Assembly (NCBI GenBank): GCA_028554645.1
Contig: JAQOOI010000075.1
Coordinates: 806,001 to 870,000 of the forward strand
Direction: 5' to 3'
Length of the DNA: 64,000 bases
From: Omphalotus guepiniiformis
Taxonomy: Eukaryota; Basidiomycota; Agaricomycetes; Agaricales; Omphalotaceae
Positions 58,125 through 64,000 of the stretch are shown here, piece by piece (position 1 is the stretch's first letter; every line of letters starts with the position of its first letter). The notes beneath the pieces were generated by a model. It did no database searches. It was not told the origin of the DNA and worked only from the letters and a program-made list of their open reading frames with translations. The position numbers and the translations under genes were made by a program.

Positions 58125-59462
58125 ATGGCCGTTCATGGTGCTTTTCGTCATCACAAACGACAGACAGATCCACTGGCAGTACCTACTGCAGCTGGAATAT
58201 CTGCCGAAGCTGTAACTCAATCTGACACAGCCGTCACTGCGACTGCATTGGCAATCAACACCAGAGTTTCGACTCATACCTCCGACTCAGATGCTACCAT
58301 CGACGGCTTCTCAATCGCAGACTCTTTGCCTACAACTTCGGCTTCTTCTACTTCTATTGAGCCTTCGGCCACGTCGTCTGAGGCTTCCACGTCAGGTTCA
58401 GCTTCCAGCAATATTTCTCTGAGCACAGTCGTAGGGGCCTGTGTTGGCACTCTTGCTGGTGTCATTGTACTCATCCTCGTAGCTTTCTGGCTGTACAAGA
58501 GGAGCGACCCGAAACAAAAAGGCCGCTCCAACGCCACCCGCTCGCCTCATGATGACAATTGGAACAAACTAAAAGATGATGAGGATAGGTGGCATGGCAT
58601 GAGCAAAACAAAGGAAATAGCGGAGATAGCTCCAATGGAGAAGCTTACTATGTTCAAGAAATCTACACCGAGTGTTCGCACCGCGTACACAGCGAAAACT
58701 ATGTCAGAGGAGGCGCCCACCTTTAACCTTGATACACATCCATTCGCCCAGTATCATCCCAAGCTGGCTCAAGAACTCGCATCTGCTGACGGTCCCCCCG
58801 CCCCGCCTTTCTTGAACCAGAAGGACTCCGTGGCTGTGTCTTGGGATGGCGACACCGTCGGCAGTAATTCCTTCCTGTCATTGCGCTCCGGACGTTTGTC
58901 GGGTGCAATGTCACCTTCCTTGGACATGGCTATTCCCACTCCCGCTTTGACCTCTTCAGAACCACATCGTTGGGAATCCGCCGAAGTTATTGACTTTGAG
59001 GGGCAGACTGCCGAGATTGTTGATCCTAGTCTATCCTCGGATAACCCGTTCGTTCATCCCGTTGAACGAAGGAAAAGTCAAAACAATCCCTTCTTCAATG
59101 CGCAGTCTTCTGTACCTGTGATGCCTAAACTCCATGTTTCGACGAAGGTGCGGGAGCTTACCGCTAACCCTACCAATACCAACCCGTTCGAGGATGATAC
59201 TGAAAAGACACCTGTACGACCGGCTTTCACTCATGTTACGGTCGACTCGATGTCATCTGTTTCCAGCAATGACCGAGCTATTCAATCATTGATTGCCGCT
59301 CTAGATACGACTCCGGAAGACATCCACGAACGGTTGAGGGTAGCATCTATGCAGCCCTCTATCATCACTGAGTCTGGTGCATCGATGTACACTAGTGCCG
59401 GTGAAGAGGACGACGTGACAGAGGCTTTCCCCTTACCGCCTAGCTCGTCCCGTTCTTCGTAG
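58125..59462 (+). CDS. Single-pass membrane protein with Ser/Thr ectodomain and NPF motifs
   Basis: Function not recognised. It is a single exon of 445 codons starting MAVHGAFRHHKRQTDPLA, with no clear signal peptide but a dibasic site (HKRQ). Residues about 25-100 are Ser/Thr-rich and suited to O-glycosylation. One transmembrane helix (STVVGACVGTLAGVIVLILV) is followed by AFWLYKRS and a long cytosolic tail. The tail contains three NPF tripeptides (NPFVHP, NNPFFN, NPFEDD), which in other proteins bind EH-domain endocytic adaptors, and many Ser/Thr-Pro sites. The architecture resembles Mid2/Wsc-type wall sensors, but no cysteine-rich head is present. A sensor or cargo role at the plasma membrane is inference. 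The intronless structure is unusual here. Confidence 0.8.
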   Translation: MAVHGAFRHHKRQTDPLAVPTAAGISAEAVTQSDTAVTATALAINTRVSTHTSDSDATIDGFSIADSLPTTSASSTSIEPSATSSEASTSGSASSNISLSTVVGACVGTLAGVIVLILVAFWLYKRSDPKQKGRSNATRSPHDDNWNKLKDDEDRWHGMSKTKEIAEIAPMEKLTMFKKSTPSVRTAYTAKTMSEEAPTFNLDTHPFAQYHPKLAQELASADGPPAPPFLNQKDSVAVSWDGDTVGSNSFLSLRSGRLSGAMSPSLDMAIPTPALTSSEPHRWESAEVIDFEGQTAEIVDPSLSSDNPFVHPVERRKSQNNPFFNAQSSVPVMPKLHVSTKVRELTANPTNTNPFEDDTEKTPVRPAFTHVTVDSMSSVSSNDRAIQSLIAALDTTPEDIHERLRVASMQPSIITESGASMYTSAGEEDDVTEAFPLPPSSSRSS

Positions 59463-61272
59463 AAAATGAATAGCTTAAATCTTTCTGTCGTTGACATTCG
59501 CATCATATCGGATTTACGACGCTGTCTCTCCCCGCTTTTCACCTTCAGCTGTGGCGACGAGCTTTCTTGGAGCTCGTTAGCGTTGCTGCAACTCTCATCA
59601 TGTCTTTACCCTCTCTCTCCATTTGTTCGTTCGCGGTCTGGCATCGACTGGCATTCTATTTTTCCTTTTGCCTCTAGACGAACCTGTCACATAGTTTTCA
59701 TGCCAGTATGCTCATACCTTTGAATAACAATTCTTATCTCTGTAAGTATCTAACGCCGCTTGCTTGGATTTTGTATCATCTTTAAACTTTACACATTCTT
59801 CACGTCTTTTGAAATTTTTGGCCGTTGGCTTGAAGTCTTTGCTTATTGTCATTGCTATACAACTTATTTATTTATCTATCAGGTCAATCCTTCCTACAAT
59901 CCGTTTTAAGTTCTTTCCTTCATTCCAAGAGTTCACCAACGGTACTTTGTCTCCTCGTGAGTGAGTCTCTTTAACTCGTATACCTTGCTTCTCCGTTGGG
60001 GCTGGATTGTTCCCTTATTACCGTACCATCTATTCTCGCTACTTTCACTGTGGTATCTTTTGATATCACTGTACATGTACTGGAGAGACCTCCAACTGCA
60101 GCAAACGCGTTCATCTGTGCAGATTCTGATACTCCGACCCGAATTGTAATTTGCAAAATACATAGACCGGGGCCGTCCTCGAGGCTTGTATGATGTAAAG
60201 CTCGCTTCTTGGTCGCTGGAGAGTGGCGCACCCGCATAAAGCAGGCACTGCTACTTTTAGTGGTCTTCCTTCGTTTATCTTATACAGTAGTATGTAAGTG
60301 TGGTCGAGCCACATATATCATCACGTCAGCAAGATTGCCTCTGGTAAATCGTATGAAAACGAAATAACCGCCTGCAGTCATCTTGTCAAATGTTGATACA
60401 ATAATGCCTAATGCAAAGAGTGATTGGCAGATATCACGAAGAGGACCGTCTTCAGGGACTGCATCATCATGACTAAGAAACCTGCAGGTACGGCCAGAGT
60501 ACCTGAGCATATGGGACTCTTTTTCAGAGTTCATCACTGTCAAAGGAAGATTTTGAGCACCAAGTATATCTGGATACGCGCCTTAAGGAACCCGCGCGCG
60601 CTATACGCTCTACTCTGAAGAGCTGGTGCACGAGTTCCTTTGAGCTGAATGAGCGGGTCCGATATAGTGACATTCCGAAAAAAAAAAAGGCATAAAAACA
60701 AGCTGAGGCATGAGCAAAGACCGCTCACCCACATGTAAATCGACGTGAGATACTATTAAAGGGTCTTCGCAGCGGGAAGTTCAGGTTTATATGCTTAGAA
60801 ACCATCAAACTATCCCTGTCAGTAAGTTGTCAGTATGTAAGTACTCGGAGCCTTGTGGAAGAGGATGCTTACCTTGTAGCTCATGTCTTCAATCCGCACA
60901 TGCCAATAATGCGCAACATATTCTGATATCATCCTCTAAGATGACGAGAAGAAAATTAAAAATAATACGAATGCAGTGCTACAGCTGAGCCTTTTCTAGG
61001 CTCTCTTGCCAGCTCGTTTCTAGAAATTGAGGCCACATGGCCTGTCGGTCCGTACGGTCCGACCACATTTCGTAGAAACGGCTGGTCCAAACGGTAGCGA
61101 TTTTGGCGCGTGCAGCCAAGTGTGACATTAGACTTAGAAAAAATTGGACTCTCGAGTTGATAATATTATTATTTTAGAGACTATCATATTTACACATTTT
61201 GAATCTCGTTCTTTCGAATGATATATATGTCAAAAAAAAATTTTTTCCTGACCTCTTCTACATTTCTATGGT
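59463..61272. other. Intergenic, convergent 3' flanks, no gene seen
   Basis: 1.8 kb between the NPF protein stop and the helicase stop. The first 500 bp are pyrimidine-rich, like a 3' UTR. A run of 12 A's lies near 60680 and another A-run near 61235. Only short open frames are present, with no family resemblance. Confidence 0.5.
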
Positions 61273-63894
61273 CTACGAGTACTGGGGTGGCTCGTAAGGA
61301 ATAAATTGAATGTTCTGTCTATGTTGCGGTGCACCCGACCCATGCTGAGCTTGAGCGTACTGAGCATATGGCAGATAGGACCCTACTGAGGTTATAAATG
61401 GGCTGGTGGCATAAGGACTGGGTTGAATAGGATGGGATGCGTAGGCAGGAGGGAATGAATGGAGAGGATACATAGGAAATGGGTAGTGCTGTTGAGTTCC
61501 ATGGAATTGCGAAAGGGAATGTGGTGCTGGGCCAAGTCGTTCCGTTGGGTATGAATTAGTGGGTTGAAAAAGACTCGGATGTATCGGCGGAGAGACCTGA
61601 GAAGGAATAACAAGAGCAGCGTAAGGATTCAGATTGAGAGCTAAACGTGCTGCAGTTGAGACCGGTTGGGCGACTGCGGTCGATGGAGACGAAGTCGACG
61701 ATGCCGCATTGACGCCGTTGAAGGTTGACGCAGACGAGGAACCCGCACTAGCGCCGCTACTGTGTGACTGCCTCGTGTTCGACTCTCGTTCGTTTACTTC
61801 TCTACCTTCATCACCTCTCACTCGCTTTGTACCTCTTGGTGCCGCCGGCTTGGGAACGAATGGTGGCATGTCAAGGTTCGAGATATAGCTCCACAGGTCG
61901 TCTCCGTACCGCTCGAACCAATGTTCTGCCCATTGACCAGAAAGTACTTTCGCCAGCCTCTGCTTTGTCTTGATTGGGCCAACTGACGACAGCACCTCTA
62001 TAGTTTCGTCTTTGAGGATTGCTGATGGTCCTAGAACAGCCTGCTCAAAATCACGTACATATATCGACGTGCGCCATCTGTGAAGCGCTCGCTGAGTGTC
62101 TCGGCATGGCACACCGCGTCGAACAGCAGAATGACGCGTCGCTGCTTGTGGCGCTGAGGGACGAACGTCATCGAGCAACTCGGGATTGCAAAGATCGCAG
62201 CACGGCCCAGTAGGAACTAGAGCATGGTCAGTACACTTTGGAAATCTGACGATGCGAAAGACTCACCGGCACTTGCGTTGCAGTAGATTGTTGTTAAGAC
62301 CTTACGTCTGCAGACGCCTGTCTGCACCAGCGTGTACAGCCCCTCGTTAGGCGCGTTGACGTTCAAAGGTGGCTCGGCCTTGGTGTAATTCGCGTCGTGT
62401 GCACTGTTGTACGAACCTCGAAGTAAGCCTTGTGCCTCTGCATAAACTCTTCGATCTTTTGCTGACGACTTCGGTTTGGCTTTTCTCGCCTTCCGTTTTG
62501 TTGTTGAATTAGCTTGCTCAGGTTCCAGCGCGTGTGAGGCTCGCAAATCCTCGGTGTATGCGCTTTTCTCTGCGAGAAGGACTGCTAGCCCCTGACGGTC
62601 TGGTGCGCGTGCAGCTCGACCAGCTCGTTGAACGAACGATGATACAGTACCTGGCAATTTCCACTGAACAACAATATCAATGTCAGGTATGTTGCATCCC
62701 TTAAAAATACGATTGACGGACGTTCAATTTGTGATAGATATATGGGACATACCATTCCAGCGGCATCTGTACATACCAAGACGCGAATCGCTCCGGCCTT
62801 GAATCGTTGCATTACCTCGCGCCGATAATTGTTCGAGTATGCTGAGCTATATGTTTGTATCAAGTTCTTGGTCTGCATGTCGTGAGGTAAGAGCTCTCTG
62901 AGATGATCTTCAATATCAATCCCTTTAACAATATTGTCAGCGTATATAAAGGTTTTTGGGATATCAGAAAGCGAGTTAACATTCGTTGGGATGACGAAGT
63001 CGAGATCTCTATAGGAGCTCAACGAATGATGTATCGCTCGGACTATCAGTGAAACGTTTGGCCGATCATTTCCTACGTTGATGTAGGTGTGGTCATTGCT
63101 GTATTGCAGCTTCGACAACACATCGTTACGCACACGGTCAGGCAATGTTGCTGACATTGCGAGCATTGGGACACCCGGTGGAAGTAGAGCTCGAGTGATG
63201 CCAAGCTCTCCAAACTTCTTGCGGAACCCTTCACCCCAATGCGAAACAACATGCGCTTCGTCAACAGCCACCATCAAGACACGATTCCTGAAGTCCGGGT
63301 CACGCAACACTCCCGCTATAAATCGCTTCGACAGAAGCATCTCCGGTGATATGATGACCACCTGCCACTTCCCGCGACAAATATCCTGTAAACGTTACGT
63401 TCAGATTGTCGTCAGCAGCGCTGTAGAGTCCACGAACCGCCATCACATCTGTGGTGCATCCATCATGGGTACTGTTGACTGCCACAGCGTTGATAGCAAA
63501 GTCAGTCTTGAATGTTTCAACCTCGGGTAAGTTTCACTGTCAGTTTAACTGTGTAATGTTGAGTGGCGGCACTCACCTGTTCCTCTTGCAGCGCTATTAA
63601 AGGTGACACAAGGATGACAACTTTGTCTTTGCTGCTCTCATGAACGAGAGGACCAGCGACCAACATAGTCTTCCCAGACCCAGTTCCTGCATGTACAAGT
63701 ACATCTTGCCCGCATAGGATTGCTTTGATGCTGTCCATTTGGAAGTCTCGGATCGAATGGCTGGCCGGCCACTTGAAGTGAGCCAGCATTCTTTTTTCAA
63801 GATCTTCGAACGTTGGATCCTCAGACGACAACTTGAATCTCTGAGCTGTTGTTGCTCTGCGTCTGGCTGTATAGTGAGTGTTATTGCGAGTCAT
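61273..63894 (-). CDS. RecQ-like ATP-dependent DNA helicase of the expanded Agaricomycete family
   Basis: The start at 63894 gives MTRNNTHYTARRRATTAQRF. Helicase motifs in order: Q/0 region (SIRDFQMDSIKAILCGQD), Walker A HAGTGSGKTMLVAG, Ia VILVSPLIALQEEQVETF, motif II VDEAHVVSHWG, motif III MLAMSATLPDRVRNDV, then VLVCTDAAGMGCNIPDIDI and motif VI SFVQRAGRAARAPDRQGLA. A RecQ-type zinc module follows: VCRRKVLTTIYCN joined to GPCCDLCNPELLDD. The C-terminal about 300 residues are Ser/Pro/Tyr-rich and end YEPPQYS. All introns needed are GT-AG, and no frame break was found, so the copy looks intact. Many such helicases occur in mushroom genomes, often near mobile-element-rich DNA. Confidence 0.88.
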
Positions 63895-64000
63895 TGTTGT
63901 GGTGCAGGTGAAACTTGATGAATTTGATTTTAGGAGCTAGGTACACTATTCATCTCTGCCATGTCACTTCCGCCCTCAAGTCCGCCTCCAGACTTTTTCG
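63895..64000. promoter_or_regulatory. Upstream of the helicase, to window end
   Basis: 106 bp presumably holding part of the helicase promoter. It runs off the right edge. Confidence 0.4.

Noticed and set aside
1..64000. Transposons, CRISPR arrays, tRNA or rRNA genes, biosynthetic cluster
   Set aside because: No transposase or integrase motifs, terminal repeats, spaced repeats, recognisable tRNA B-box structures or clustered secondary-metabolism enzymes were seen by eye. A tRNA or transposon scan would be the decisive test.

Overview
This 64 kb window is nuclear DNA from a filamentous basidiomycete, most likely a mushroom-forming Agaricomycete. The evidence is compact genes on both strands, many spliceosomal introns of about 47-60 nt, and Agaricomycete-type protein families: a RecQ-like helicase of an expanded mushroom family, a Kre9/Knh1-like GPI protein, and a PAS-GATA factor. 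I count 26 supportable protein-coding genes. I see no rRNA or tRNA gene, CRISPR array or intact transposon. Most exon joins were worked out by hand from the expected reading frame and family conservation, so individual splice sites are less certain than the gene calls.

Layout. 0-9.7 kb: the 3' part of a cation/Ca2+ exchanger, TMA22 (DENR), and a giant acidic repeat protein of about 1,850 residues ending in a CaaX box. 10-16.3 kb: a GPI-anchored wall protein, PRMT5 and SDS22, all on the minus strand. 17-25 kb: a PAS-GATA transcription factor divergent from an ankyrin protein, then CCDC174 facing a metallo-beta-lactamase-fold protein, then MOCS2A (molybdopterin synthase small subunit). 25.8-33.6 kb: a multi-pass membrane protein, a CS-domain tail-anchored protein, a large disordered protein and ERG28. 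35.6-42.5 kb: an F-box/LRR protein, a vacuolar-type Ca2+/H+ exchanger and a stand-alone MaoC/hotdog hydratase. 42.5-45.2 kb looks like decayed, gene-poor DNA. 45.2-50.7 kb: an XLF-like end-joining factor divergent from an FHA/G-patch protein, then a B-type cyclin. 51.4-64 kb: a double-SDR peroxisomal beta-oxidation enzyme, a MIM1-type mitochondrial import protein, BuGZ (ZNF207), a single-pass membrane protein with NPF motifs, and a RecQ-like helicase.

The most notable observation is that the two halves of the classic fungal peroxisomal multifunctional enzyme (Fox2/MFE-2) appear as two separate genes about 9 kb apart on opposite strands. Each ends in its own AKL peroxisomal targeting tripeptide. 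Other points are three GC-AG introns (one bounded by an 11 bp direct repeat), a splice acceptor that reads AT instead of AG in the dehydrogenase gene, an 8-nt microexon inside the CAX signature motif, and a prenylation-type C terminus on the giant acidic protein.

The remaining genes form no single pathway and are mostly housekeeping. Two are Ca2+ transporters, two are peroxisomal beta-oxidation enzymes, and several belong to cell-cycle or genome maintenance (cyclin B, SDS22, BuGZ, PRMT5, XLF, helicase).
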